Below, piece after piece: positions 25,027 to 33,478 of a stretch of 64,000 nucleotides of DNA. A program made the translations under genes and the position numbers. The stretch lies in NCBI GenBank assembly GCA_964548535.1, contig CAZJRQ010000003.1:1-64000 (forward strand), written 5' to 3'. Source of the DNA: CAZJRQ01 sp964548535. Its GTDB lineage: Bacteria; Bacillota; Clostridia; Oscillospirales; Ruminococcaceae. Position 1 is the first letter of the stretch, and the number at the start of each line of letters is the position of its first letter. Under the pieces are notes generated by a model, which saw nothing but the letters and a program-made list of their open reading frames with translations, searched no databases and was not told where the DNA came from.

Positions 25027-25884
25027 TTAACCTACAACAATAGAATACTCATAAGTATAGTCAGCACCAGCTGATAGCTTTATAGCATGAGGTTTTTCTT
25101 CAATCGCAAAAAACTCATCATCAGCATAAACAGGCACAGAAGTCCAAGGCTCAAGGCAGACAAACTTCGCATTATCATCACCAGTCGGCGACCAAATTGC
25201 AATACAATTGCTCATTGGATACTCAACAGTAACAAATTTATCCGACTTATCCGACTTTAAAGTTACTGCATTTGACTTAGGGCTATCCTTCATGAATACG
25301 TCAAAATCAAAAAGTTCTCTTGCCAAATCAACTCTCTTTGCATTGCTAAGAATTGTTCTATCACCATTTGGAGTAGGCTGAGTTATAGTTTCATCATTTG
25401 AGAATTCTACATAATAATCATCAAACGCAAGTCCATCATCAAGCGGACAATTAAACGCAGGATGACCGCCGACATAGAAGTACATTTCAGTATTGCCAGT
25501 ATTGACAACTTTATTCTGAACAGTTACTCTATTATCATCAATAATATATTTTACAACAAAATCAAAATCATATGGATATGACTTTTTAGTTTCCTCAGAC
25601 GATTTTAAAATAAACGCTGCCGATGTTTCATCAGACTCAAGAAGTTCAAACTGGCTGTCACGAGCAAAACCATGATTGCCAGGCATTTTATAATTTTCAC
25701 CATTTGCAGAATACTCATTATTTTTAGGTGAGCAGATAAATGGGAACAAAATCGGCGCATATCTCTTCCACGCATCGCCGCTTTGCCACAAATATTCAGT
25801 GCCGTTTAAATTCACTGAGTGAAGCTCTGCACCATTTGAATCGGCCGAAATTTCAAAATTATTTTTCTTCAATTTAATCAACAT
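25027..25884 (-). CDS. Aldose 1-epimerase family protein (LacX-like)
   Basis: 285 residues, galactose-mutarotase-like beta-supersandwich. HGFARDSQFELLES carries the conserved His of the active site; GGHPAFNCPLD carries the second; WTSVPVYADDEFFAIEEKP is the usual end region. It equilibrates sugar anomers, although LacX-like members have no proven substrate. There is no sugar operon beside it; it may be co-transcribed with dtd. Confidence 0.9.
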   Translation of the reverse strand: MLIKLKKNNFEISADSNGAELHSVNLNGTEYLWQSGDAWKRYAPILFPFICSPKNNEYSANGENYKMPGNHGFARDSQFELLESDETSAAFILKSSEETKKSYPYDFDFVVKYIIDDNRVTVQNKVVNTGNTEMYFYVGGHPAFNCPLDDGLAFDDYYVEFSNDETITQPTPNGDRTILSNAKRVDLARELFDFDVFMKDSPKSNAVTLKSDKSDKFVTVEYPMSNCIAIWSPTGDDNAKFVCLEPWTSVPVYADDEFFAIEEKPHAIKLSAGADYTYEYSIVVG

Positions 25885-26190
25885 AACATCATATCCTTAT
25901 TTCATTTTTTTATTTAAACGTAATAATACGTCTATTAACATCTTTTTAACCTAATACTAAAACGTGCTCTTTTTGCTTAATTTTCTAAATAATATATTTA
26001 AATTATCGAAACATAATAAAATGTGTCAGCTTAATTCATATTGACGTCATATTACAAATATATAATGTAAATCAGTACATTGTAATAAAAATCACATGAA
26101 AAATGTTTTTGAAAATAGTAACATTAACCATAAAATAAATTAATTACAATAACAAAACAAATACGCAAATCTAGCATCTGCAGAATAATA
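25885..26190. other. AT-rich intergenic region with small dyads, no gene
   Basis: No ORF of substance. ACGTA-ATAA-TACGT (about 25918-25931) and a nested dyad ATTACA...TGTAAT around ATGTA...TACAT (about 26052-26090) could be operators, but no consensus promoter for the epimerase was found here. Confidence 0.5.
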
Positions 26191-26853
26191 TTATTCAGCT
26201 TTAAGAAGTGAGTCCATAACCCAACCGCTTGTTCCTTTATATGTTACGTAAACCCACTTCTCATCCTTATTATTTGGATTTGACGTTAAGGCTGTGCCGT
26301 ATATGTACTCTCCGTCAGGAATCTCAAGCTGAACGTTATATTCCTTTGACGGTCCGTATCTAAGATTCAAATAAGTTGTATCCGATGTAACTTTATACTT
26401 CTTTTTTGACTTAAATTTGTCCGACTTTCCAGGATTGTATAACTTGTCGGCAGTAAATTCTGTTGCTGCTGTTGTAGTTTTCTTTTTTGTCGTTTGCTTT
26501 GATGTTGCCTTATTCTTTTGAGTTGTCTTAGCCGTAACATCATCTGGAACCGTATATGCAGTTGTTGTTGTTGACCATGTCGCAAGAATATCTTCATCAG
26601 GGTCATCATTTGTATTTGAATAAGAATTTTCCAAACTACCCGTAACTTCTTCAGTTGTAGTATAGCCTTCAATATCTTCATCGTCATCATCAACATCAAT
26701 TTCTTGAACTGCTGTTTTAATGGTTTTTACATGTTCTCTTGTTGTTACAGTTGTCGTTGTTTCAACCTCAGAAGAATCATCATTAAATCCGCAGCTAACA
26801 AATGATATCAGTGCAAACGCTATACAAAAAATTAATTTTGAATTTCTAATCAT
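26191..26853 (-). CDS. SH3-domain lipoprotein
   Basis: 220 residues. A lipoprotein signal peptide ends FVSC (Cys21). A long Thr/Asp/Glu-rich and then Lys/Thr-rich linker (~25-150) leads to a bacterial SH3 domain (residues ~153-218, TSDTTYLNLRYGPSKEY ... WVYVTYKGTSGWVMDSLL). SH3b domains usually bind peptidoglycan or act as targeting modules. It is 37 bp downstream of the amidohydrolase gene, so it may be on the same transcript. Its partner is unknown. Confidence 0.9.
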   Translation of the reverse strand: MIRNSKLIFCIAFALISFVSCGFNDDSSEVETTTTVTTREHVKTIKTAVQEIDVDDDDEDIEGYTTTEEVTGSLENSYSNTNDDPDEDILATWSTTTTAYTVPDDVTAKTTQKNKATSKQTTKKKTTTAATEFTADKLYNPGKSDKFKSKKKYKVTSDTTYLNLRYGPSKEYNVQLEIPDGEYIYGTALTSNPNNKDEKWVYVTYKGTSGWVMDSLLKAE

Positions 26854-26890
26854 TTTTAAATTTTCCTTTCAGGCATAAGTTTTATCCGTT

Positions 26891-27691
26891 TTAATTTAAG
26901 CCTAACAGCCTTTGTGCATTTCTATAATAAATGTTTTCTTTCGCATCATCAGAAATTTTCAAGCTATCAATCTTATCAGCAATAACTTTTGAGTTGTCCC
27001 ATGGACAATCACTCGCAAAAAGTATTCTATCACTGCCATGTTTATTTATTATTTTTTCAAGCACTTGATTTTCATACTCAGTAACAGAAACTGTACTTGT
27101 ATCAAAATAAACCTCACCGTCAACTCCGGCTAGGTTATCTAAAACCTCCTGCCACTGCAAAAGTCCGCCCATGTGCGCAAAAATCATCTTCATGCCCTTA
27201 TGTCTATTAACAACGTCTCTTGAGAGCTCTGGCGGACAATGAATTAAATCAGGTGACACATAATCAAATCCTGCATGAAAAACAACTGGCAAATCTAGTC
27301 TTTCAACTTCATCATAAATGAAATCAAGCTTTCTATCATTAACCATAAAATTTTGATAATCAGGATGAAATTTCAAACCGTGAAGTCCTATATTTTTAAT
27401 TCGATTTAATTCATCTATGACGTCATCAGCTTCAGGATGAACAGAACCAAATGAAATTAGCCTTTCACCATCCTGCTCTTTAGCCCAATCATTGATAATT
27501 GTTTGTTGAGATGGTTTTGTAGCAATCGGCAGCAAAACGCCTTTGTCAACTCCCCATTCATCAAATCTTTCTAACGTTTGATTTACAAAACCATGAGTAA
27601 AAGGCTCAAGCCCTGAAATATCCTGCATTTTCTGCACCGCTATTTCCGAAACTTTCTCGTTAAAAGCGTGTACATGAAAATCAATAATCAT
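26891..27691 (-). CDS. Amidohydrolase-family TIM-barrel protein
   Basis: 266 residues of the amidohydrolase-2 family (decarboxylase/hydrolase type). MIIDFHVHAF at the N-terminus gives the HxH metal ligands, GLKFHPDYQ the barrel His, VFHAGFD and MIFAHMGG the next, and ILFASDCPWDNS the conserved Asp. The substrate is unknown and no pathway genes surround it. A stable hairpin lies in its 5' leader. Confidence 0.9.
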   Translation of the reverse strand: MIIDFHVHAFNEKVSEIAVQKMQDISGLEPFTHGFVNQTLERFDEWGVDKGVLLPIATKPSQQTIINDWAKEQDGERLISFGSVHPEADDVIDELNRIKNIGLHGLKFHPDYQNFMVNDRKLDFIYDEVERLDLPVVFHAGFDYVSPDLIHCPPELSRDVVNRHKGMKMIFAHMGGLLQWQEVLDNLAGVDGEVYFDTSTVSVTEYENQVLEKIINKHGSDRILFASDCPWDNSKVIADKIDSLKISDDAKENIYYRNAQRLLGLN

Positions 27692-27711
27692 AAAATGTCA
27701 TCCCTTAATTA

Positions 27712-27744
27712 AAATTTTGGATTTTCAATGTAAATCCAAAATTT
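27712..27744 (-). promoter_or_regulatory. Hairpin in the amidohydrolase leader
   Basis: AAATTTTGGATTT (27712-27724) and AAATCCAAAATTT (27732-27744) form a 13-bp perfect stem between the promoter and the start codon, ending ~20 nt before the ATG. No strong U-run; possible translational control or mRNA stability element. Confidence 0.45.
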
Positions 27745-27803
27745 GTTATTTCAACCACGTGATGTATTAACTAAAAAGTTAAAACACGTTTATATTCTTA
27801 GTT

Positions 27804-27832
27804 ATTATACCACACCTTGAAGTTTTTTTCAA
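27804..27832 (-). promoter_or_regulatory. Amidohydrolase promoter
   Basis: Minus-strand TTGAAA (27832-27827), a 17-bp spacer, TATAAT (27809-27804). Confidence 0.8.
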
Positions 27833-28036
27833 GATTTCAATTCCTTTTTTCATTTATTTCTCACAGTAATAACACACATTTTATTTATTGTGCGGAGCTA
27901 TTTTATCCGCATTTTATATTTTCCCACAATTATCAAACATGATAAAACATATTTTTATTTAACAACTTATAAACAATATAAGCAAAAACATTAAAAAAAG
28001 TTCATATTTTTGGTGGTTTTCACAATCAGACCGCTA

Positions 28037-28065
28037 TTGCATTTCACAGTCAAATGTGTTAAAAT
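28037..28065 (+). promoter_or_regulatory. Promoter of the vWA protein gene
   Basis: TTGCAT (28037-28042), a 17-bp spacer, TAAAAT (28060-28065). Two mismatches, so weaker than its neighbours. The stretch 27833-28036 shows no gene. Confidence 0.6.
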
Positions 28066-28139
28066 ATGAATAGGTTTTAGCACGTTTATTGTTTAAATTA
28101 TACTAAATATTTCTAATATAGAAGAGGAAGAGGCCTAAA

Positions 28140-30488
28140 ATGAATAAAAATTTATCAGCGGCAGAGGCTTTGTCAAAACGTAAAAAACATTCCTATTTCA
28201 GCGGTAAAAAGCCACTATATTATCTGCTTGGATTTATCGTAATATTAACAATCGTCATCATTGTATTAATTGCACATCAAATAAAAGAAAATAACCGTAT
28301 AAGCAAAGCAATGGCTATTGTTGAGCAGATTGATATTAATGCTACATACAAAGAAGCCGAATTTGATGACAATGACGATTGGGATAACGACGGGCTTAGC
28401 AACGAAAAAGAAAAACGTCTTGGAACAAATATTCAAAATCCTGACACTGACGGTGACGGAATCTCTGATGCCGACGAGGAAAAGCTCGGCACTGACCCGC
28501 TAAATGAAGACACTGACGGTGACGGTTTGATTGACGGCTATGAGATTATGGCTGGACTAAATCCACGAATGAGCTCTACAGACGGTAAAACAGACGATGC
28601 TGACAGAAAATTCACTGCCAAGAAAAGCAACGACCAAGTCGCTCTTGAAATTTCCGGCAACGCAAATGTATATAATACTACAATCCAAAAACTCGAAAAC
28701 TTCGCTATTTCTTCAAACACAAGTATCGTTAGTGAGGCTTATGATTTTTATTCGGACTACGGATTCGACTCAGCTAAGGTAATTTTCAATCTTGACATGA
28801 ACAAAATAAAAAAACTTGGCTATTCATATGGTGATTTAGATATACTTCAATTTGATCCTTCAACTTTGAAATATACTAAGATTGAATCAGAGGTTGACAA
28901 GAAAAATAATACTATTTCGGCTAATATCAGTGTGCTATCCACATATGTTGTCGGAGTTGAAAAAACTATAAATCAAGAAATTACTACTCGAATTGGATTT
29001 TTAATTGACAACTCTGGTTCTATGTATCCAAAATCACTTTGTCCTACATCTTCTGAAAATGATGTTGATTTCAAAAGACTTGATTTCGCTTCAAGCCTTA
29101 TTGAAAAAATCGATGGTGAATACGAATTTGCTATTTCAAAGTTTACAGCAAGATACACTAAGGTTCAAGGATTTACAAGCGATAAAGATAAGCTAAATAA
29201 GTCAATAAAATCTATTCAATACGACGATGAAAAATTTGACGGAACAAAAAGTCAGCAGGCACTTGCTAAGTTTATAAATGAATTTGAATTTGACGCTAAT
29301 AACAAGTATCGAAATGTTATAATTATGCTTACTGACGGCGAATCTGATGAAACTAATCCAAAATCTGTTGAAGAACTTGCACGTCTAGCAAAAAGTAAAA
29401 ACATAGTTATTCTTACAGTAGGTTTAGGTCGTGAAATTGACCGCGGCTGGCTTCAGGAGCTTGCTTATAAAACAGGCGGAAAATATTATTCTGCATACGA
29501 TGCGAACGCTTTAAACGATGCTCATAAGCAGATTGTTACTACTCTTAACTATGACATAGTACCTTATGCAACTGCTACATCTACATCAAACAACAACGGA
29601 TATTCTCTTTATAACACAGGATTTTCACCGAAAACTAACGGTTTTGTATTTAGAAATTTTAGAACTACAACTACAACAAGCGTTGACTTTGGAATGGCTG
29701 TTTTTGCAAGAGATTGGTATTTAGGAAATCTACAGACGTCACTTGGTGACATTTCCCCAACAGATAAGAGCGAACAAAAACATCAGGCTGACGGTTATGA
29801 TTTTTCAGACACGCTTCTATCAGACATGTACGGCAGAAATGAAACACTGAGCAAAGTTAGACCTGATGCTCTTACCGGAACTTTTGGCGATGTAAAAAGC
29901 TATTTAGATTACAAAAGCAGTGGTGACACTCTGAAAGTAAAAGAAAAATATGCCATTGAAGCATTGAACAGCGGTTGGAAAATTCAATCTGTTCCGGTTA
30001 CAAGTAATAATCTGAATTGGCAATTTGTAGAGCTTTTATATATGGATATTGAAAATAATTTCGGCGATATTGAAAACAGCTATATCAAATGGGAAGCGCA
30101 GTTTTACAAGAGCCTATACAGACTAAACGCACTGCAATGGGATAATGCAGACAATGTATTCAAGCTTATAGACGGCGATGAAAGCTTTAACAAGCTTAAA
30201 AGTTTGCTTAGCCGAGGAGAGCCAGTTATAACGACTATTGATGATACACATACTGTAAATGCTATCGGACTGATTCAGGATACTTCATGCCACAGAAAAT
30301 ATATACTTCAAATATATGACAACAACTATCCTGGACAAACAAAAGAAATTTACATAACAAAATCACCAATCGGTTCATATCAAATAAATGGCGAGAGTGC
30401 TTTTCTAAAAGGCACAAGCGATTCATACACTGCAACTTATGAAGGCAAACAGATTGGACTTTCATTTACAGATATGAGCACACATTAA
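28140..30488 (+). CDS. Membrane-anchored vWA protein with calcium-type repeats and a peptidase-like C-terminus
   Basis: 782 residues. One N-terminal transmembrane anchor (27-46). Residues ~77-140 hold calcium-binding repeats of the thrombospondin-3/EF type (DNDDWDNDGLSNEKEKRLGT, PDTDGDGISDADEEKLGTDP, EDTDGDGLIDGYEIMAGLNP). A von Willebrand A domain follows at ~283-460 with the metal site IDNSGSM and later MLTDGESDE. The C-terminal ~190 residues include GEPVITTIDDTHTVNAIGLIQ and IYDNNYPGQ, like the His and Asn/Asp blocks of C39/papain-like peptidases, but I see no nucleophile Cys in the expected place. It probably displays its domains outside the cell; the role is unknown. Confidence 0.88.
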   Translation: MNKNLSAAEALSKRKKHSYFSGKKPLYYLLGFIVILTIVIIVLIAHQIKENNRISKAMAIVEQIDINATYKEAEFDDNDDWDNDGLSNEKEKRLGTNIQNPDTDGDGISDADEEKLGTDPLNEDTDGDGLIDGYEIMAGLNPRMSSTDGKTDDADRKFTAKKSNDQVALEISGNANVYNTTIQKLENFAISSNTSIVSEAYDFYSDYGFDSAKVIFNLDMNKIKKLGYSYGDLDILQFDPSTLKYTKIESEVDKKNNTISANISVLSTYVVGVEKTINQEITTRIGFLIDNSGSMYPKSLCPTSSENDVDFKRLDFASSLIEKIDGEYEFAISKFTARYTKVQGFTSDKDKLNKSIKSIQYDDEKFDGTKSQQALAKFINEFEFDANNKYRNVIIMLTDGESDETNPKSVEELARLAKSKNIVILTVGLGREIDRGWLQELAYKTGGKYYSAYDANALNDAHKQIVTTLNYDIVPYATATSTSNNNGYSLYNTGFSPKTNGFVFRNFRTTTTTSVDFGMAVFARDWYLGNLQTSLGDISPTDKSEQKHQADGYDFSDTLLSDMYGRNETLSKVRPDALTGTFGDVKSYLDYKSSGDTLKVKEKYAIEALNSGWKIQSVPVTSNNLNWQFVELLYMDIENNFGDIENSYIKWEAQFYKSLYRLNALQWDNADNVFKLIDGDESFNKLKSLLSRGEPVITTIDDTHTVNAIGLIQDTSCHRKYILQIYDNNYPGQTKEIYITKSPIGSYQINGESAFLKGTSDSYTATYEGKQIGLSFTDMSTH

Positions 30489-30518
30489 ATTTTACTTAAA
30501 CATCAAATTATTTCACAC

Positions 30519-30560
30519 TTAGGAAGTTTTATCGGAGAGGTAAAACTTCCTAAATTTTTT
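30519..30560 (+). terminator. Terminator after the vWA gene
   Basis: TTAGGAAGTTTTA and TAAAACTTCCTAA form a 13-bp perfect stem, followed by ATTTTTTG. Confidence 0.88.
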
Positions 30561-30676
30561 GTGAATTTTAAACAAATGATTGCCATGTAATCGTTTTCTA
30601 TAATAAATGCACAAAAACAGACAAGCAAAATTGTTTGAAATTTCACTGGTTTATGATGATTTTTTTCACAAAACAC

Positions 30677-30705
30677 TTGATTTTCTGTAACCAATCTGTT
30701 ATAAT
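30677..30705 (+). promoter_or_regulatory. Promoter of the anchored secreted protein
   Basis: TTGATT (30677-30682), a 17-bp spacer, TATAAT (30700-30705), 60 bp before the ATG. Confidence 0.82.
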
Positions 30706-30764
30706 GAGAACAGAATTGAAAAATGCAATTCGTATCATATAAACAATATGGAGGAGATTATATT

Positions 30765-31550
30765 ATGAAACTTAAGAAAATTATTGCTGGTCTTTCAGCA
30801 ACTACACTAGCTCTTTCAATGGCTATTGCTGCTTCTGCTGCAAGCGGAGTTATTTCTGCTGTACCAGAAGGTTGGTCAGGTGAAGGTACAGGACTATCTA
30901 AACGCATTCTTATCGGTAACGAAGATGATACACCTTTATTTGAGCGTTCAGATGTTTCAAAAATGGCTGAAATAACTAAGGTTGTTGTAACAATCAAAGA
31001 TTCTACTGCTGGTAACGAAGATTTTGGTACTAACGGTTCAATCGTTATAACTGGAACAAAAACTAGTTGGGATCAGCACGATTGGCACGCAGGCACTCAT
31101 AAATATGATGAGGACGGTAACCTAGACCCTGAAGTAAATACAGATGTAGATGTTAGTGATCCAAGTGGCGATGAGTTTACTATCACTTTCACAAATGACG
31201 CTGGACTTTTCAATGCTGAAGATGCTACAAATGAAGAAAACTACTATGGTATCGCAGTTCAAAGTTTTGATGATACTCACGAGTGGGAAATTGTTGGTCT
31301 TTCACTTCAAGATGCTAACGGTAACGAAGTAAAACCTTCAGAAAATTCTGGAACTGATTCTTCAGAGGCTGAATCATCAACTGCTGAATCATCTTCAAAG
31401 GCTGCAAGCACTTCTTCAGCTGCTGCAACTTCAAGCAAGGCTTCTGATAACACAAGCAACCCAAGTTCAGGTTCTGCTGCTGGTATCGCTCTTGCAGGTG
31501 TAGCTGTTGCTGCTACTGCTGCTGTTGTTGTTTCTAAGAAGAAGAAATAA
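30765..31550 (+). CDS. Secreted protein with Ser/Ala-rich stalk and C-terminal membrane anchor
   Basis: 261 residues. A signal peptide (MKLKKIIAGLSATTLALSMAIAASAASG) is followed by a ~165-residue beta-rich domain (WSGEGTGLSKRILIGNEDD ... EITKVVVTIKD ... HEWEIVGLSLQDANG) that resembles carbohydrate-binding or cohesin-like jelly rolls in feel, without a firm match. Then a Ser/Ala/Thr stalk, NPSSG, a hydrophobic helix and a KKKK end. NPSSG is a degenerate form of the NPXTG sortase signal; sorting by sortase is uncertain. Start at 30765 is set by GGAGGA at 30750-30755. Confidence 0.85.
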   Translation: MKLKKIIAGLSATTLALSMAIAASAASGVISAVPEGWSGEGTGLSKRILIGNEDDTPLFERSDVSKMAEITKVVVTIKDSTAGNEDFGTNGSIVITGTKTSWDQHDWHAGTHKYDEDGNLDPEVNTDVDVSDPSGDEFTITFTNDAGLFNAEDATNEENYYGIAVQSFDDTHEWEIVGLSLQDANGNEVKPSENSGTDSSEAESSTAESSSKAASTSSAAATSSKASDNTSNPSSGSAAGIALAGVAVAATAAVVVSKKKK

Positions 31551-31589
31551 TTCGACTTTTTAAATAACAATATATTTAAAATACTTATT

Positions 31590-31621
31590 AAGGACTTCCT
31601 GATACGGGAAGTCCTTTTTTT
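31590..31621 (+). terminator. Terminator after the anchored secreted protein
   Basis: AAGGACTTCC / GGAAGTCCTT stem, 7-nt loop, then TTTTTT. Confidence 0.9.
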
Positions 31622-31740
31622 GGTTTAATAATTACAAATAATCACTTATGTTGTCGAACATTACGATTTAGGCAAGATTTTCAACAATCAAGTTATTAAA
31701 GTTGCACAATTATATAGGCTTTTATTGTGCAAATAACATA

Positions 31741-31769
31741 TTGATTTAGTGTTGGAATAATGATATAAT
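31741..31769 (+). promoter_or_regulatory. Promoter of the KAEEES-repeat lipoprotein
   Basis: TTGATT (31741-31746), a 17-bp spacer, TATAAT (31764-31769). Two copies of TTAAGTTAATATT lie just downstream in the leader, about 22 bp apart. Confidence 0.8.
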
Positions 31770-31849
31770 TATCTTGTTAAGTTAATATTGTTTTATTAAG
31801 TTAATATTTTTTTACGATATTCAAATTACTTTTTGGAGGTTATTTATTT

Positions 31850-32698
31850 ATGAAGAAGATATTAGCATCTGCACTTGCACTTATAATGACTGCATCAATT
31901 ATGACCGCTTGCGGCGGCACTGACGATTCATCGAGTGAGCCAGCTGCAACAACTAAAGACACAACAACTGCAGCAGAATCTAAGGCTGAAGAGGAATCTA
32001 AAGCTGAGGAAGAGTCTAAGGCTGAGGAATCAGAGGCTGAAGCTGAAGAGCCTAAGGATATTTCTGAACTACCTGCTACTTTAGAAGGTTATGAAGCTGC
32101 TTCACTTAAGTTCACTAAAGATATGGACGTTACTGCTTTTGCAGAGGCTCTAGGCAAAGACTATGATAGTGACGAATCACACACAAATCTTACAATTGAA
32201 GAACTTGCTGGCATTCCAATGCTTAAGATTGAAACTCTTGATAAGAACGGCAATGGTGATTACAAGGTTCCTAAGCTTAGACTTGATATGTCTAAACTTT
32301 TCGAAGGCGAAGAAGAAAAATTGCCTGAAATTTTCTCAGTTAATATTGAGTTTGTAACTAAGGCTGTTGGTCCTTTCACTGATGATGACGGCGTTGAAAA
32401 AATGGTTCCTGGTAACTTTATGGGTAAAATTTCCACTGAACCTTCTGATGATAACGGTTCAAATTCTTGGAATGAGCTTTCTGAGTTTGGCGAAGCTGAA
32501 TGGCTTTCTGAGTGGGGTTACTTCCCTATCACTATCCGTCCTGGTATTAAGGATAAGGCTAAGTTCAGAAATACTACTGATCCACAGTACATAAACGTTA
32601 TGAAGTGGTCTATTCCTAACCAGTCTGATTACTATATCGCTGACATCACTTTCTTGGATGAAGAAAATAATGTTATCGAGTGCAACTACGGTAAATAA
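31850..32698 (+). CDS. Lipoprotein with Lys/Glu-rich linker
   Basis: 282 residues. A lipoprotein signal peptide ends MTAC (Cys21). Residues ~25-72 are a low-complexity linker with the repeat KAEEES three to four times. The remaining ~210 residues form a soluble domain (SLKFTKDMDVTAFAEALGKDY ... PKLRLDMSKLFEGEE ... YYIADITFLDEENNVIECNYGK) which I do not recognise. Expected at the outer membrane face of the cell. GGAGG lies 10 nt before the ATG. It may be part of a surface set with the two preceding genes. Confidence 0.85.
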   Translation: MKKILASALALIMTASIMTACGGTDDSSSEPAATTKDTTTAAESKAEEESKAEEESKAEESEAEAEEPKDISELPATLEGYEAASLKFTKDMDVTAFAEALGKDYDSDESHTNLTIEELAGIPMLKIETLDKNGNGDYKVPKLRLDMSKLFEGEEEKLPEIFSVNIEFVTKAVGPFTDDDGVEKMVPGNFMGKISTEPSDDNGSNSWNELSEFGEAEWLSEWGYFPITIRPGIKDKAKFRNTTDPQYINVMKWSIPNQSDYYIADITFLDEENNVIECNYGK

Positions 32699-32707
32699 TT
32701 AAATAAA

Positions 32708-32745
32708 TTTAGCTGTTTCACAATTTCGTGAAACAGCTTTTTTGT
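32708..32745 (+). terminator. Terminator after the lipoprotein gene (left copy)
   Basis: AGCTGTTTCAC-AATTTC-GTGAAACAGCT then TTTTTTG. The same sequence appears again to the right of the gap; see the gap feature. Confidence 0.85.
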
Positions 32746-32753
32746 GTCTATTT

Positions 32754-32853
32754 NNNNNNNNNNNNNNNNNNNNNNNNNNNNNNNNNNNNNNNNNNNNNNN
32801 NNNNNNNNNNNNNNNNNNNNNNNNNNNNNNNNNNNNNNNNNNNNNNNNNNNNN
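32754..32853. other. Assembly gap (100 N) flanked by identical sequence
   Basis: The 55 bases before the gap (32699-32753, starting with ttaaataaatttagctg) and the 55 bases after it (32854-32908) are the same. The two contigs overlap by at least that much, so the gap and the second terminator copy (near 32863-32900) are probably artefacts. Confidence 0.9.
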
Positions 32854-32902
32854 TTAAATAAATTTAGCTGTTTCACAATTTCGTGAAACAGCTTTTTTGT
32901 GT

Positions 32903-33406
32903 CTATTTTGCTTTATAATTCGAAAACTCAGCTGTGATTTGATTTGCTATATTTACATTGCTTATCGTTTTTTCGCTTATCTGTGCTGTATAATCTGCAC
33001 CTTTGATCGTACCCTTTTGTAAAAAATCTTCCCCTTTTTGTGAAGTTTCAAGATTTTTGCCAGATATGCAATTGTCAACAGATGAAGTCACAAGCGACAA
33101 AAATCCATATTGCGGTAGTTCTGCTCTATCTACTGTGTATGTAAGATCTTTGAAATTCACTGTGCATTTGTCATTTAACAGCGACACTTCCATGCCTTCT
33201 ATCGTTTCTGGCGACGTGAAAACCGCGTTCCAGCCCACTCCGTCAACGCGCTCCAAATTTGCTTGATACTTATTATCATTCTCTGAAAACACAGCTTCAC
33301 AAGTGAAATTCTTATCGAGCTGTTCTGGCTTTCCTATAGTTTTTCCACATGAACTTAATCCTACTAACATTACAACAGCCGCTGACAATAAAATTCTTTT
33401 TTTCAT
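32903..33406 (-). CDS. Small lipoprotein
   Basis: 167 residues. The signal peptide MKKRILLSAAVVMLVGLSSC gives a lipidated Cys20. The mature part is beta-rich (FTCEAVFSENDNKYQANLERVD ... WNAVFTSPETIEGMEVSLLND) and similar to small clostridial lipoproteins of unknown function. The start at 33406 follows GGAGG; a longer reading starting 10 codons upstream includes that binding site. It lies 72 bp after the nnrE/D gene, probably at the end of the same operon. Confidence 0.82.
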   Translation of the reverse strand: MKKRILLSAAVVMLVGLSSCGKTIGKPEQLDKNFTCEAVFSENDNKYQANLERVDGVGWNAVFTSPETIEGMEVSLLNDKCTVNFKDLTYTVDRAELPQYGFLSLVTSSVDNCISGKNLETSQKGEDFLQKGTIKGADYTAQISEKTISNVNIANQITAEFSNYKAK

Positions 33407-33478
33407 AAAAACCTCCAAAAAAATACTGCCTTTCAATCGAAAGACAGCAAATTATTATAACCAAAATGTTTCTAGAGA

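Noticed and set aside
31950..32060. Short tandem repeats as a CRISPR or VNTR locus
   Set aside because: They are codons of the low-complexity KAEEES linker of a lipoprotein in frame; no spacer pattern.
32863..32900. A second genuine terminator to the right of the N-run
   Set aside because: It is the same 55 bp as to the left of the gap, most likely an assembly overlap.
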